A DNA stretch of 52,533 nucleotides from Chloroflexota bacterium (GTDB lineage Bacteria; Chloroflexota; Limnocylindria; Limnocylindrales; CSP1-4): NCBI GenBank assembly GCA_016781485.1, contig JADDQH010000011.1, positions 1 through 52,533 on the forward strand, written 5' to 3'. Numbering within the stretch: the stretch's first letter is position 1; every line of letters begins with the position of its first letter. Both the position numbers and the translations under genes were made by a program. This document shows, one piece after another, positions 21,292 to 31,472 of this stretch. The notes beneath the pieces are model-generated. The model made no database searches. It had not been told where the DNA came from and saw only the letters and a program-made list of their open reading frames with translations.

Positions 21292-21328
21292 GATGGCGCC
21301 CGGGAACGGGGGGAACCAGGGCGCCATC
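21292..21328. other. Perfect 10-bp inverted repeat (hairpin) between divergent genes; T-rich on the minus-strand side
   Basis: GATGGCGCCC-N17-GGGCGCCATC; on the minus strand followed by TCCCTTTTCC. Confidence 0.6.
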
Positions 21329-21503
21329 GCGAGGTCGGAGCGCGTCGTAGCTTCATCGCTCTTCGTGATCCCCCTCGACGCCTGCCTGCTACACTCCCGG
21401 CGCCCTCGCGCGGCTCGTCACGACCGCCGCGCTCTCGTCGACCGACGCCCGGCAGCGGTCGGCGAGCAGAGGCGGAGTCCAGCCGGCGGGAGGTGATACC
21501 GGA

Positions 21504-21683
21504 TTGGCCGAGGTCCGTGTCGGAGAGAACGAGACCTTTGAAAGTGCTCTGAGGCGCTTCAACAAGAAGATCCAGCAGAGCGGCATCCTCGCGGAGGCGC
21601 GCCGCCGAGAGCATTACGAGAAGCCCAGCGTCAAGCGCAAGCGCAAGGAAGCGAAGCGCAAGAAGGCGACCCGCCAGGAATAG
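21504..21683 (+). CDS. rpsU: 30S ribosomal protein S21, TTG start
   Basis: [59 protein letters not shown]; preceded by GGGAGGTGAT. Missing from the ORF track. Confidence 0.93.
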   Translation: MAEVRVGENETFESALRRFNKKIQQSGILAEARRREHYEKPSVKRKRKEAKRKKATRQE

Positions 21684-21716
21684 CCTGAGGGGTCGGCCGG
21701 GTAAGGGGACGATCCG

Positions 21717-22262
21717 GTGACCCTCGCACAACGACTCCAAGCCGAGCTCACGTCGGCGATCCGCAGCCAGGACGAGCTGCGGCGCGACACGTTACGCATG
21801 GCTGTCGCCGCCGCGTACAACGCCGAGAAGACCGCCCGTCGCCCACTGAGGGACGACGAGCTGGTCGGCGTGCTGGCGCGCGAGGTCAAGACCCGACGGG
21901 AATCGATCGACGCCTACCGGAAGGCCGGCCGCGACGATCTGGCTGCGAGAGAGGAACGTGAAGTAGCCGTCCTCACGGAGTTCCTTCCCAGGCCGTTGGA
22001 GGAGGACGAGCTGCGCGACCTCGTGAGGGAGGCGATCGAGGAGGTCGGCGCGCGGTCGGCACGCGACCTTGGGCGCGTCATGTCGGTGCTCTCGCCCAGG
22101 ACGAAGGGGCGTGCCGACGGCCGGCAGGTGAGCGCGCTGGTCGCCCAGGACCTCGCCCGGCTCGACCTCGCCGACCACGAGGCGACACACGAGGCGTCGC
22201 CCGGAGAGACGGCACCGAGCGCGACTCGCGCTCCCGACGGGACGCCAGGAGCGTCTCGCTAG
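21717..22262 (+). CDS. GatB/YqeY domain-containing protein
   Basis: LAQRLQAELTSAIRSQDELRRDTLRMAVAAAYNAEK...LTEFLPRPLEEDELRDLV; downstream of rpsU; GTG start. Confidence 0.9.
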   Translation: MTLAQRLQAELTSAIRSQDELRRDTLRMAVAAAYNAEKTARRPLRDDELVGVLAREVKTRRESIDAYRKAGRDDLAAREEREVAVLTEFLPRPLEEDELRDLVREAIEEVGARSARDLGRVMSVLSPRTKGRADGRQVSALVAQDLARLDLADHEATHEASPGETAPSATRAPDGTPGASR

Positions 22263-22264
22263 CC

Positions 22265-24430
22265 GTGCTCGCGCGACGGGAGATCAGCGGATCGGTCTTC
22301 AGTCGGGCCGCGTTCTCGCGCAGTGACGCGGTCCGGTTCGCCGTCGCCGCGGGCGTGCTCATCATCGCGCTCGGCGCGACCCTCGCGGTCGAGATCCTGC
22401 CCTCAGGAGTCTCCGGCGAGGTCGGGGAGATCGCGCGGCAGGACGTTCGTGCGCCGTGGACGGCGCGGTTCGACAGCCAGATGGAGACCGAGCAGCTCCG
22501 CGAGCAGACACGCCGCGAGGTCCCGCCGCAGTACACCTACGACATCGAGAAGGGACAGATGTCGGCCGCGCAGCAGCGAGCGGCGCTGGAGCGGGCGATG
22601 GGGCCCGTCGACGCGGCATTCAGGGCGTTCCTGTCGCCGGTCGCGCGTGCCGAAGCTCTTCGCGCCGCGCTCCCGAACGTCTCCGAGCACGGCCATTTGA
22701 CGCTCCAGCGGCTGACCCCGAGCGCGTGGTCCCTGCTTCGGACCGAGATGGCGCGAGTGCTCGAGGTGGCACAGCGCGAGGAGGTGCGGGACACCGAACT
22801 TGCGGCGGCTCGCGCCGCGCTACCCGAGCGGATGGCATCCACCTTTCCGGTCGAGCAGCGCGCGCTGGCGGGCGAGATCCTCTCGCCACTGCTCGTTGCG
22901 AATTCGACCTACGACGCCGCGAAGACACAGCAGGTCGCCGCCGAGGCCGCGGCGTCAGTGCAGCCCGTGAGCTACCAGATAAAGCAGGGCGAGCTGATCG
23001 TGGAGGCAGGACGGCCGATCACCGAGCTCGACCGCGCCAAGCTCGACTTCTTCCGCCTCCTCGAGCCACGACCGGAGGTGCGCGATCTCGTGGGCTGGCT
23101 CCTCCTCGCGACCGTCGTCGTCACGCTCCTGCTGGCGTGGTTCTGGCGCTTCCGTCCGGAGCTGTGGCATCGCAACAACACGCTCGTGCTGGTGGGCCTC
23201 GTGCTGGTGCTCGCCGCAGTCGCCCTCAAGGCCACAGGGGATCGCTCGGTGCTGCCGTACTTCGTGCCGGTCGCGGCCGTCGCACTGCTCATCAGCGTGC
23301 TGCTGGACACGACCGCGGCGACCGTGCTGGTCGCGGTCCTCGGTGCGCTCGCGGGCGCGATCTCGGGGTCCGTCGAGCTGGCGGTGTACGTCCTCGCGGG
23401 CGGCTTCGCAGGGATCATCACGGTTCGCCGCGGCGAGCGGCTCGGCAACTATCTGCAGGCCGGGGTCGCGGTCGCCCTTGTGAATCTCAGCGTCGTCACG
23501 ATCTTCACGCTTCTCGGGACCCGTGACCTGCAGGGCATGCTGGAGCTGTGGGCCGCATCACTCGTCGCGGCGGGCCTGTCGGCCGTCGTCGCCGCCGGGT
23601 CATTCGCGCTGCTCGGGAACCTGTTCGGGATCACGACCTCGTTCCAGCTGCTCGAGCTCGCCAATCCGACCCAGCCGCTTCTGCGGCGCCTGCTGATGGA
23701 AACCCCAGGGACGTACCACCACTCGCTGATGGTCGGGAACCTCGCGGAGCGAGCGGCAGAGGCGATCGGGGCCGATCCCCTCCTCGCGCGCGTCGCCGCC
23801 TACTACCACGACATCGGCAAGCTCGCGAACCCCGTCGCGTTCATCGAGAACCAGGGCGGCATGCGGAACATCCACGACGAACTGTCGCCGGAGGAGTCGG
23901 CGGCGGTGCTCAAGTCACATGTCGGGAAGGGGATCGACCTCGCCTACGAGTACAAGCTCCCCAAGCCGCTGATCGCGTTCATCCCCCAGCATCACGGGAC
24001 GGCACTCATGAGTTACTTCTACGCCCGGGCGATCGAGCGTGCGGTCGCCGAAACAGGCGCGCGGCCGGGCACGGCCACGGCAGATGCAGCGGCGGCGTCA
24101 ATCGACCAGTCGCGCTTCCGCCACGCCGGACCCAAGCCGCAGTCTCGGGAGGCCGCCATCCTGATGCTTTCGGACGGCGTCGAGGCCTCCGTCCGCTCGC
24201 TCACCAGCCATGACGAGGCGGCGATCCGCGCGATGGTAGACCGGATCATCCGCGAGCGGCTGGACGACGGTCAATTCGACGAGTGCGACCTGACGCTGCG
24301 CGACCTCGAGCGGATCCGCGGCGCGCTCGTGGCGCAGCTGATGGGCGTTTACCACCGCCGGATCGAGTACCCACAGAACAAGATCGTGGAGCTCGAGGCT
24401 CGGCGGGTCGCGAGCGGCCCCGGCGCCTAG
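22265..24430 (+). CDS. 7TM-HD (PgpH-type) membrane HD phosphohydrolase
   Basis: Extracytoplasmic domain, 7 TM-like segments, ETPGTYHHSLMVGNLAERAAEAIGADPLLARVAAYYHDIGKLANPVAFIENQ; between yqeY and ybeY. Confidence 0.92.
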   Translation: MLARREISGSVFSRAAFSRSDAVRFAVAAGVLIIALGATLAVEILPSGVSGEVGEIARQDVRAPWTARFDSQMETEQLREQTRREVPPQYTYDIEKGQMSAAQQRAALERAMGPVDAAFRAFLSPVARAEALRAALPNVSEHGHLTLQRLTPSAWSLLRTEMARVLEVAQREEVRDTELAAARAALPERMASTFPVEQRALAGEILSPLLVANSTYDAAKTQQVAAEAAASVQPVSYQIKQGELIVEAGRPITELDRAKLDFFRLLEPRPEVRDLVGWLLLATVVVTLLLAWFWRFRPELWHRNNTLVLVGLVLVLAAVALKATGDRSVLPYFVPVAAVALLISVLLDTTAATVLVAVLGALAGAISGSVELAVYVLAGGFAGIITVRRGERLGNYLQAGVAVALVNLSVVTIFTLLGTRDLQGMLELWAASLVAAGLSAVVAAGSFALLGNLFGITTSFQLLELANPTQPLLRRLLMETPGTYHHSLMVGNLAERAAEAIGADPLLARVAAYYHDIGKLANPVAFIENQGGMRNIHDELSPEESAAVLKSHVGKGIDLAYEYKLPKPLIAFIPQHHGTALMSYFYARAIERAVAETGARPGTATADAAAASIDQSRFRHAGPKPQSREAAILMLSDGVEASVRSLTSHDEAAIRAMVDRIIRERLDDGQFDECDLTLRDLERIRGALVAQLMGVYHRRIEYPQNKIVELEARRVASGPGA

Positions 24431-24537
24431 CTTCGCCGCTCGATCCTGCGTTCCCCGCCGGCGACGCACGCGGTGGTCCCTCCTCCCGTGCAGCCCCTCC
24501 ATCCCCAGGATCCACGGGGGGGACGCAAGGAGAGGAG

Positions 24538-25185
24538 ATGTCGGTCCTTCTGGCGCACATCTGCCTCCGACGGCCGGCGGAGAGCCCCCGGGGCGAGCGC
24601 ATGAGAGAGGAGGTCGGTGCCCGTCGCGTCTACCTCCGCCCGTGGCGCATCGACGTCGCGAGGAGGCCCGGGATCGCGGCGCCGGTGCCAACGAGCGTGC
24701 TGGTCCGCGCGATCCGGTCCGCGCTCGACGCTGCAGGAGCGCCATCTCCTGCCACCGTGGGCCTGATCCTGTCCGACGATGTCGAACTTGCCGAGCTCAA
24801 CCGGCGCGTCATGGGCCACAAGGGACCGACGGACGTCCTGTCGTTCCCCCTGCTCCCACCGACCGCGTTCCCCACGCACGAGGGTCAGGAGCCACCGCTC
24901 GACTCGCCCGGTCCTGCATTCGTCCTCCCGCCCAACCACCGCGTCCACCTGGGCGAGATGGTCGTTTCCGTGGAGCGGGCGATCGAGCAGGCCGAGCAGG
25001 GTCGCGGCGGTCAGACGGGTGACATCAGCTGGTCACCCGCGGATGAGTTGCGGCTGCTGGTCATCCACGGGACGCTCCACCTGTGTGGGTGGGACCACGC
25101 GGTGCCCGAGGAGGAAGCGGCCATGCGGGCGCTGGAAGGGGTGTTACTGCGAGGCGGACGGGGCTCCGACCGGCAGACGGGATAG
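24538..25185 (+). CDS. ybeY: Endoribonuclease / rRNA maturation factor YbeY (start 24538 or 24601)
   Basis: LNRRVMGHKGPTDVLSFPL, GEMVVS, HGTLHLCGWDHAVPEEEAAM. Confidence 0.92.
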   Translation: MSVLLAHICLRRPAESPRGERMREEVGARRVYLRPWRIDVARRPGIAAPVPTSVLVRAIRSALDAAGAPSPATVGLILSDDVELAELNRRVMGHKGPTDVLSFPLLPPTAFPTHEGQEPPLDSPGPAFVLPPNHRVHLGEMVVSVERAIEQAEQGRGGQTGDISWSPADELRLLVIHGTLHLCGWDHAVPEEEAAMRALEGVLLRGGRGSDRQTG

Positions 25186-25250
25186 AGCCGGACTTCCCCT
25201 CGGCGTGGGGCCGCTTCCCCCGACGTCCGATGACGGTCCGAGGGAAAGAG

Positions 25251-25279
25251 CGAGCCCGCCCCGGTGGGAGGCGGGCTCG
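25251..25279. terminator. Hairpin between convergent ybeY and subtilase genes, possible terminator
   Basis: CGAGCCCGCC-N9-GGCGGGCTCG, perfect 10-bp stem. Confidence 0.5.
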
Positions 25280-25294
25280 GGAGATCGCGGGGAT

Positions 25295-25320
25295 CCGCCG
25301 GCGCGCGCCGGCGGTTTCTC
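25295..25320. terminator. 20-bp perfect palindrome followed by TTTCTC, possible bidirectional terminator
   Basis: CCGCCGGCGCGCGCCGGCGG + TTTCTC. Confidence 0.45.
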
Positions 25321-26536
25321 AGAACGCGCTGACGTTGAGCAGGACCTCCTTCGTGGTGTCCCTGTCGTCGACGTTGTTCCAGTCGAGGTTGCCGGCGCTC
25401 TGGAGGGCCGTCTGGACCTGGGCGGGTGACGCGGACGCGTTGCTCGCCTTGTAGAGCGCTGCGGCGCCTGCGACATGCGGCGTCGCCATCGAGGTGCCGC
25501 TGATCGTGTTGTAGCTGTTCCCCTTCCAGGTCGAGTTGATGCACACGCCGGGGGCGATGATGTCGACGTCCGCGCCGTAGTTCGAGAAGTTCGCGAACGT
25601 GTCGTCTTCATCCGTACGGCACGTCGGCGCGGCACCGCCGCCCGAAGCACCATCGAAGTCGGCAAGTGCCGAGACCGTGATCACCTCGTCGTACGCCGCA
25701 GGGACGTGCTTCGCTGCGTCGTCCGATGCGTTCCCCGCGGCGACGGCGTACGTGACACCCGCTCGGACCGACTTGCAGATCGCGTCGTGGAGCCCGTCGC
25801 CCGTCGAGCAACCCGAAGCGGACGGCTCGGTACCGCTGCCCCCGAGGCTCATGTTGGCGACCTCGATCGTGCTGGCCTTGCTCGTCACCCAGTCGATGCC
25901 GCAGATGACGCCGGACCACGTCCCCGAGCCATTGTTGTTGAGGACGCGGACTGCCCACAGGCGCGCGCCCGGGACCACTCCCACGACGCCCTGCCCATCG
26001 TCCTTCGCCGCGATCGTCCCCGCGACGTGCGTCCCGTGTCCGTTCCCGTCGTCGATGGTCGGCTTGCCCTGGACGCAGTTCTTGCCGCCCATGACGTTCA
26101 GGTCCGGGTGATCGACGTCGATGCCGGTGTCGATGACGGCGACGTCGACGTCGACCGTCCCGCTGCCGTCGCCACTCGCAGTCGAGCTCAGCTCGCCGTC
26201 GATCCGGTCGATGCCGGTCGGCACCGTCTGGGCGTCGATCGAAACGACCCTGTCGGGCGCGACGCTCAGGACGCGTGGATCGGAAGCGAGGGCGCGCGCA
26301 TCCGCACTGCTCATCACAGCGGCGTAGCCGCTGAGTGCGTACCGGTACGTGTGGCGGACCTCCAGCCCGTAGGCTCGGCCGTGTGCGGCTACCGCGCGGT
26401 CGACCGAGACACCGTCGCGGAGAACGACGATGTAGGTCTGCCGGGCAGCCGGCGACGCGAACGCCGCTGGTGCAGCGGCGGCGACGGCCAGCACGGCTGC
26501 CGTGGTCAGGGTGGCGAAGAGTGAGCGACGGGGCAT
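25319..26536 (-). CDS. Secreted S8 family serine peptidase (proteinase K/aqualysin-like) with I9 propeptide
   Basis: Signal peptide; TYIVVLRDGVSVDRAVAAHG (I9); VAVIDTGIDVDHPDL, GHGTHVAGTIAAKDDG, SGTSMATPHVAGAAALYKA. Confidence 0.96.
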   Translation of the reverse strand: MPRRSLFATLTTAAVLAVAAAAPAAFASPAARQTYIVVLRDGVSVDRAVAAHGRAYGLEVRHTYRYALSGYAAVMSSADARALASDPRVLSVAPDRVVSIDAQTVPTGIDRIDGELSSTASGDGSGTVDVDVAVIDTGIDVDHPDLNVMGGKNCVQGKPTIDDGNGHGTHVAGTIAAKDDGQGVVGVVPGARLWAVRVLNNNGSGTWSGVICGIDWVTSKASTIEVANMSLGGSGTEPSASGCSTGDGLHDAICKSVRAGVTYAVAAGNASDDAAKHVPAAYDEVITVSALADFDGASGGGAAPTCRTDEDDTFANFSNYGADVDIIAPGVCINSTWKGNSYNTISGTSMATPHVAGAAALYKASNASASPAQVQTALQSAGNLDWNNVDDRDTTKEVLLNVSAF

Positions 26537-26801
26537 GCGGGGCTCCTCGAGAGGACCGCGACGTTGCGGCCGTCGAACTGTACCGGTCCAGTCCCGGCTC
26601 AGGGAATAGGCAATCTATCCCGGATGACCGTCCGGGAGAGGTAAGGCGGGAGCTCCGAGCCCGAGGACGAGCGCCCTCGGTGAGCGTCCTTCCCTGCTAG
26701 CATCCGGCCGAGGCCTCACCGCCGCCGGTGTGGGCCTTCTTGGCGTGTCGTCCGGCGTCGGACGCCATCGCTTCATTCGTCGTCGTTGAGCGGATCGGAA
26801 C

Positions 26802-27554
26802 GTGAAGATCGTGGTCGGCCTCGGGAACCCGGGCAGGGAATATGCGCAGACGCGGCACAACATCGGCTGGATGGTGCTCGACCGGATCGCGGACCGGGCC
26901 GGCTGGACCGACCGCGTCAAGTCCCGCGACGCCTCGGCTTCGGTCGGCGGTCGCTACCACGGGCTGGATCTTCTGCTCGTGAAGCCCCAGACGTACATGA
27001 ATTCGTCGGGCCTCGCGGTCCGGAAGGTCCTGGCGCGCGAGCGCGCACCGCTCGGCGACCTGCTCGTCGTGGTCGATGATTTCAACCTGCCGTTCGGACG
27101 CCTTCGACTTCGGGAGTCCGGCAGCGAGGGCGGCCACAACGGGCTGCGGTCGATCATCGGGGAGCTCGGTACGGAGAAGTTCGCGCGGATGCGGATCGGG
27201 ATCGGAGCGCCAGCGGTTGCCGGCGCCGTCCGACACGTGTTGAACGGGTTTTCGGCGCAGGAGCGTGCGCAGCTGGACACGATCCTCGACGCGGCTGCCG
27301 ACGCCGTCGAGGACTGGGCGCGCGACGGCATCGCACGGGCATCCAACCGTTGGAATGCGTGGCAGCCGGCGTTGTCGGACGAGCCGGGGGGCGATGGGCA
27401 CGCAAGCCGATCACACCTTGGCGCGCCTGAGTCCGTCCCAGGAGCGGGATCGCGCCGAGGGAAGGAGCCCGAGATCGACGAGGATCCCATCAGAAGGACG
27501 CGAACGGGTTGGAGGCGCCTACTGCCACCCCGGGACGCGGAGGCCGAGCGGTGA
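26802..27554 (+). CDS. pth: Peptidyl-tRNA hydrolase with extended C-terminus
   Basis: KIVVGLGNPGREYAQTRHNIGWMVLDRIAD, LLVKPQTYMNSSG, DDFNLPFGRLRLRESGSEGGHNGLRSI. Confidence 0.95.
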   Translation: MKIVVGLGNPGREYAQTRHNIGWMVLDRIADRAGWTDRVKSRDASASVGGRYHGLDLLLVKPQTYMNSSGLAVRKVLARERAPLGDLLVVVDDFNLPFGRLRLRESGSEGGHNGLRSIIGELGTEKFARMRIGIGAPAVAGAVRHVLNGFSAQERAQLDTILDAAADAVEDWARDGIARASNRWNAWQPALSDEPGGDGHASRSHLGAPESVPGAGSRRGKEPEIDEDPIRRTRTGWRRLLPPRDAEAER

Positions 27555-27561
27555 CTGCGCG

Positions 27562-30500
27562 ATGACCGATACGACAGAGCGCATCCGGGGCCGACGAGGC
27601 CGCGACCGGCGCATCGCCGAGGCATTCGAGGAGGCGCGCTCGCGCGAGGCGGCGGAGCGCGGCGGCGACGTCGACCGAGGTCGTACCCGCCGCGCCGGAG
27701 TCGCCGACCTTTCCGCCCTGACCGGGCTGCTTGCCGCGGCAGGCGAGCTTCGTGCCCTCGCCGAGCGGTACGCACGAGCGCGCGACCCGCGCCTCGGCGC
27801 CCGGGCACGCCATGTCACATACGCAGCGGTGCCCCACGGCGCGAAGACGTACCTTGCCGCTGCGCTGATAGCGGCGACAGGAGAGCGCGTCGTCTGGATC
27901 GCGAGGGACGCGGAGATCGGGGACCGCGTGGCCGAGGAGCTGGCGGCGTGGCTCGGCGACCCCTCTGCCATCGTCGTGCTCGAGCCGAGGACGGCTCTCG
28001 CCTACGAGCGGTCCGAGCTCGTCCACGACGAGACTGCGGCGCGCGTCGCGGCATTGGCGGCGTGGCGGACCGGCACGCGTCGGGTGCTCGTGGCGAGCGT
28101 CCAGGCGCTCTTCCAGCACACGATCGACCCACTCCTGCTCCCCGACCAGCCGATCCGCGTTCGCCGCGGGCTACGCATGCCGCAGGAGCGACTCCTGGCA
28201 CGACTCGTCGCGCTCGGCTACGAGTCCGTCGCCGAGGTGGGCGGGCGCGGCGAGTTCGCGCGGCGCGGCGGGATCGTCGATCTCTTCCCCGCGGGTCAGC
28301 CACTCCCCGTGCGCGTCGAGTGGTTCGGCGACGAGATCGAGTCGCTGCGGTCGTTCGATCCGGCGGACCAGCGAGGGACGGGCCCGCTGGACGAGGCCCT
28401 CCTCCTGCCGGCGAGCGAGTTCCTGCTGCCGTCAGCACCCTCGACGACCGGGGACGCGGCGGCGGTGCCGGCCGGAGCGTTCCGCGACGCGAGGGCAGAC
28501 GCCGTCGGCGCGAACGGTGGCGAGGGTGGTGCCGACACGGGCGCGTGGCTCCGTGGCCGACTCGCGCGGCTGGCGCGGTCCCTTCCCGATGTCCTTCAGG
28601 CTGACCTGGCGCGGCTCGAGGTCGGTCAGCTCGGCGACGCAGCCGAGATCTGGGCGGGCGTGATCGCTCCTTCCAACGGCCTCGACCACATCGGCGATGC
28701 GATCTGGCTGATGGACGAGCCGGCCGATATCGACCAGTCGGCGGAGTTCCTTTGGGCGCAGGCGGACGAGCGCCGCGCCGAGTTGGAGGGAGCGGGCGAG
28801 CTCCCCAAGGGGTGGCCCGGCGCCTACCCCACTCGGCGCGACTGGAAGGGAGCGCTGCATGCCGCACGGACGCTCGAGCTGACGTGGGAGAGCGAAACGG
28901 AGGACGCGCCACCGGGCGGCAATCCGTTCGGGTGGCGGGAGCCCATCATGCCTCCGGCGCCCATCGCGTCGCTCGCGGAAACGGTGCGCCGCTGGCGCGC
29001 CGAGGGTCAGCGCGTCGTCCTCACCTCGGACCAGTCGGCTCGTCTGAGCGAGCTCCTCGGCGAGGCCGACATCGTCGCGGCGCCGGTCAGACGGATCCTC
29101 GACGCGCCGCCTCCGGGCGCCCTCGCGCTCGTCGAACGCAGCCTCAACGGAGGATTCTCCGGCGGGCCCGACGGGCTCGTCGTGCTGACCGACCGGGAGC
29201 TGTTCGGGAACGTTCGCGTCCGTCGACCGCGCGCCCTCCGCCGCGTCGTTCCACGGGACATCCTGGAGCGGCTCGAGCCCGGCGACCTCGTCGTCCACAT
29301 CGACCACGGGGTGGCGCGATACGCGGGACTCGTCCGGCGACCCGCGGGCGGGTCGGGGTCGGAGGAGCGCGACTTCCTGGAACTTCAGTTCGCGGGGGCG
29401 GACCGCATCTGGGTCCCGGTCGAGCAGATCAACCGCGTCACGAGGTATGCCGGCGGCGAACAGCCGCAGCTCTCGAAGCTGGGCGGAGGGGAGTGGGCGC
29501 GTGCCAAATCGCGCGTCCGGAGGGCGGTCAAGGACCTCGCTGAGGAGCTCATCGCACTGTACGCCGCTCGTGCATCGGTACGGGCGCGGGGGTTCGGACC
29601 CGACACGCCGTGGCAACAGGAGCTGGAGGCTGCGTTCCCGTACGAGGAGACGCGCGACCAGCTCCGAGCCGTCGAGGAGGTCAAGGCAGACCTGGAGCGC
29701 GAGCAGCCGACGGACCGGCTCGTGGTCGGCGACGTCGGGTACGGCAAGACCGAGGTCGCACTGCGCGCGTGCTTCAAGGCGATCCAGGAGGGAACACAGG
29801 TCGCGCTCCTCGTCCCCACCACCGTCCTCGCACAGCAGCACTTTACGACGTTCACACAGCGCTTCGCCGCATACCCCGTAACGGTGCGGTTGCTCAGCAG
29901 GTTCGTGCCCGCGGCGGAGCAGCGTCAGACGATCGAGGGGCTCGCGAACGGGTCGGTCGACCTCGTCATCGGCACCCACCGGCTGCTGAGCAAGGACGTC
30001 AAGTTCCGCGACCTCGGGCTACTCGTGGTGGACGAGGAGCAGCGATTCGGGGTGGGCCACAAGGAACGGTTGAAGCAGCTGCGGAGGGAGGTCCACGTCC
30101 TGACGCTGTCCGCGACGCCGATCCCGCGGACGCTCAACCTCGCGCTCACGGGTGTCCGCGACATGAGCGTCATCGAGACGCCACCCGAGGACCGCCTGCC
30201 GATCCAGACGCGTGTCGCGGAGGCGTCGGCGGGACTCGTCCGCGACGCGATCCTGCGCGAGCTCGATCGGGGCGGACAGGTGTTCTTCGTGCACAACCGC
30301 GTCGAGACGATCGAGGCGCAGGCGGAGCAGTTGCGGCGGCTGCTTCCCCAGGCGCGGATCGCGGTCGCGCACGGACAGATGCCGGAGGGCGGGCTGGAGC
30401 GGGTGATGATGGCGTTCGCGCGCGGCGACTTCGACGTCCTCGTGTGCACCACGATCATCGAGTCGGGCCTCGACATCCCGAACGCGAACACGATCATCAT

Positions 30501-31332
30501 CGACCGTGCAGACGCCCTCGGACTCGCACAGCTGTACCAGCTGCGGGGGAGGGTGGGGCGCTCGAGCCGCCGGGCGTACGCCTACCTCCTCTACCGGCGC
30601 CGGGAGCGGCTGAGCGACATCGCGCGGAAGCGGCTGCAGGCGATCTTCAACGCGTCCGAGCTCGGGGCCGGGTTCCAGATCGCGCTGTCCGACCTGGAGA
30701 TCCGCGGCGCCGGGAACATCCTGGGCGGCGAGCAGAGCGGCCACATGGCTGCGGTCGGCTTCGACCTGTACACCCGCCTGCTCTCCGAGGCCGTGGAGGA
30801 GCAGAAGGCGCAGCTGGAGCACCGGCCGCCGCTCCTGCCGCGGCAACCGACGGTCATCGACCTGCCTGTCGACGCGTATCTCCCGGATGACTACGTCCCG
30901 GAGGAGCCCCAGAAACTCGAGCTCTATCGGCGGCTGGGCAAGGCTGGTTCCGAGGCCGAGGTCGACGCGGTGCGCGTCGAGCTGCTGGACCGGTTCGGAC
31001 CCGTGCCGCCGCCCGTGGAGCGGCTGCTCGACGTCGCGCGCCTGCGGCTCGCTGCCGAACGTGCCGGCATCAGCTCGCTATCGCGGGAGGACGGGCAGCT
31101 GGTCATCCGCTTCCCAGCCGACTGGTCGCGCTCCGCGACGATGCGCGCGCTCTCTCCGGTCGCACCCGGACGCCCGGCGATCCCCGGCGTCCCGCCAGGC
31201 GGCATCATCTTCGCCTCGAACCAGGTCCGGGTCCGGGTGCCTCGCGACGAAAGGGCGGCCTGGGAAACGACCCGGTCGATCGTGGAGCGACTCGCACGAC
31301 AGGGGGAAGCCCAGGAGCCGGCCACGGTGTAG
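27562..31332 (+). CDS. mfd: Transcription-repair coupling factor Mfd
   Basis: GDLVVHIDHGVARYAGL, DRLVVGDVGYGKTEVALRACFKAI, VLTLSATPIPRTLNLALTGVRDMSVIETPPEDR, GLDIPNANTIIIDRAD. Start taken at 27562. Confidence 0.96.
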   Translation: MTDTTERIRGRRGRDRRIAEAFEEARSREAAERGGDVDRGRTRRAGVADLSALTGLLAAAGELRALAERYARARDPRLGARARHVTYAAVPHGAKTYLAAALIAATGERVVWIARDAEIGDRVAEELAAWLGDPSAIVVLEPRTALAYERSELVHDETAARVAALAAWRTGTRRVLVASVQALFQHTIDPLLLPDQPIRVRRGLRMPQERLLARLVALGYESVAEVGGRGEFARRGGIVDLFPAGQPLPVRVEWFGDEIESLRSFDPADQRGTGPLDEALLLPASEFLLPSAPSTTGDAAAVPAGAFRDARADAVGANGGEGGADTGAWLRGRLARLARSLPDVLQADLARLEVGQLGDAAEIWAGVIAPSNGLDHIGDAIWLMDEPADIDQSAEFLWAQADERRAELEGAGELPKGWPGAYPTRRDWKGALHAARTLELTWESETEDAPPGGNPFGWREPIMPPAPIASLAETVRRWRAEGQRVVLTSDQSARLSELLGEADIVAAPVRRILDAPPPGALALVERSLNGGFSGGPDGLVVLTDRELFGNVRVRRPRALRRVVPRDILERLEPGDLVVHIDHGVARYAGLVRRPAGGSGSEERDFLELQFAGADRIWVPVEQINRVTRYAGGEQPQLSKLGGGEWARAKSRVRRAVKDLAEELIALYAARASVRARGFGPDTPWQQELEAAFPYEETRDQLRAVEEVKADLEREQPTDRLVVGDVGYGKTEVALRACFKAIQEGTQVALLVPTTVLAQQHFTTFTQRFAAYPVTVRLLSRFVPAAEQRQTIEGLANGSVDLVIGTHRLLSKDVKFRDLGLLVVDEEQRFGVGHKERLKQLRREVHVLTLSATPIPRTLNLALTGVRDMSVIETPPEDRLPIQTRVAEASAGLVRDAILRELDRGGQVFFVHNRVETIEAQAEQLRRLLPQARIAVAHGQMPEGGLERVMMAFARGDFDVLVCTTIIESGLDIPNANTIIIDRADALGLAQLYQLRGRVGRSSRRAYAYLLYRRRERLSDIARKRLQAIFNASELGAGFQIALSDLEIRGAGNILGGEQSGHMAAVGFDLYTRLLSEAVEEQKAQLEHRPPLLPRQPTVIDLPVDAYLPDDYVPEEPQKLELYRRLGKAGSEAEVDAVRVELLDRFGPVPPPVERLLDVARLRLAAERAGISSLSREDGQLVIRFPADWSRSATMRALSPVAPGRPAIPGVPPGGIIFASNQVRVRVPRDERAAWETTRSIVERLARQGEAQEPATV

Positions 31333-31472
31333 GACGCTGTGACTGATCTCGCTTCCAGCGCGCCCGGCGACGACCTCCCAGACGGTACCGAGGGCACCGG
31401 CTTCGCGAGCGCGCGCGGGCGACCCCGCGCGGGTGCGGGAACGCCACGGGGGTGAGGTAGACTTGCGCGGCG

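Noticed and set aside
25295-25314. 20-bp GC-only palindrome as a recombination or protein-binding site
   Set aside because: Most simply explained as a terminator between convergent genes; GC-only palindromes are expected in such genomes.
26697-26768. Minus-strand small ORF MASDAGRHAKKAHTGGGEASAGC upstream of the subtilase
   Set aside because: 23 codons, weak ribosome-binding site, no visible family; chance occurrence cannot be excluded without conservation.
28432-29979. 515-aa minus-strand ORF
   Set aside because: Antisense to mfd; no recognisable domain.
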